DNA from: Macrolepiota albuminosa
Lineage: Eukaryota; Basidiomycota; Agaricomycetes; Agaricales; Agaricaceae
Length of the DNA stretch: 64,000 nt
Reading direction: 5' to 3'
NCBI GenBank assembly: GCA_027475525.1
Contig: JAMWFC010000044.1
Span: forward strand, 559,340-623,339
The number at the start of each line of letters is the position of its first letter. Within the stretch, counting starts at the first letter, position 1. The notes under the pieces were generated by a model. It was not told the origin of the DNA and searched no databases. It worked only from the letters and a program-made list of their open reading frames with translations. Of this stretch, positions 63,917-64,000 are shown piece after piece. The position numbers and the translations under genes are program-made.

Positions 63917-64000
63917 ATGGATCAGCCGAACAATCAGCGCATGCCACCCTGAAACCACTTCTCGTCGCCAAAATGGGACGAAACGAAACCTCGCGAACTA
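63917..64000 (+). pseudogene. Start of gag of the family-B element, with an early stop; runs off the window
   Basis: ATG at 63917 reads MDQPNNQRMPP, then TGA (63950-63952), then NHFSSPKWDETKPREL to the edge. The last piece parallels the Gypsy-A gag start (APRFTHTQPTEVRRF), so this is the beginning of gag. The TGA could be a decayed Trp or Arg codon. The frame is open for ~100 codons upstream of the ATG without another good start. Confidence 0.5.

Overview
The window looks like nuclear DNA of a filamentous basidiomycete, most likely an Agaricomycete. Three host genes with many ~50-bp GT-AG introns sit in a dense, nested mass of LTR retrotransposons, tyrosine-recombinase (YR) retrotransposons and small DNA transposons. 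The organism call rests on intron size, the fungal-type proteins (ERT1/AcuK-like Zn2Cys6 factor, DUF1769-type protein) and YR/Ty3 element types recalled as common in Agaricomycetes. No database search was possible.

Layout. 1-9.8 kb is a patchwork of decayed Ty3/gypsy fragments and solo LTRs (families called B, C and E here), with one tRNA-like insertion. 9.8-13.6 kb is a decayed YR retrotransposon on the minus strand. 14-18.5 kb is AT-rich and gene-free apart from a 90-bp minisatellite. 19.6-21.0 kb is a six-exon short-chain dehydrogenase gene. 21.1-40.6 kb is one YR retrotransposon (YR1, minus strand) whose split direct repeats are still visible. It was torn open by an 11.1-kb Ty3/gypsy element (Gypsy-A, 24.6-35.7 kb), a solo LTR-C that itself holds a solo LTR-A, and a solo LTR-F. 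41.0-45.8 kb is a complete but decayed Ty1/copia element. 48.7-49.7 kb is a small terminal-inverted-repeat transposon. 49.8-51.7 kb and 55.7-57.0 kb are two host genes, the ERT1/AcuK-like regulator and the DUF1769-type protein. 57.3-58.0 kb is an interrupted foldback MITE. 58.6-62.5 kb holds gag and 3'-end remnants. 62.5-64 kb is the 5' LTR, primer-binding site and gag start of a further Ty3 element that runs off the window.

Most unusual. Gypsy-A has LTRs identical in all I compared and three open frames (gag, pro, pol), each joined to the next by a textbook -1 frameshift heptamer (GGGTTTT and GGGAAAA). It also carries a five-intron gene on the opposite strand between pol and the 3' LTR. Three perfect tandem duplications in unrelated sequence all have a period of exactly 77 bp. 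One breaks the antisense gene and its removal restores the frame, so these look like uncollapsed k-mer overlaps from an assembly rather than biology.

Nesting order from junctions and target-site duplications: repeat R was hit by YR1; YR1 was hit by LTR-C, LTR-F and Gypsy-A; LTR-C was hit by LTR-A. Older copies show CpG to TpG/CpA decay, while Gypsy-A, LTR-F and the right-edge LTR-B look fresh.
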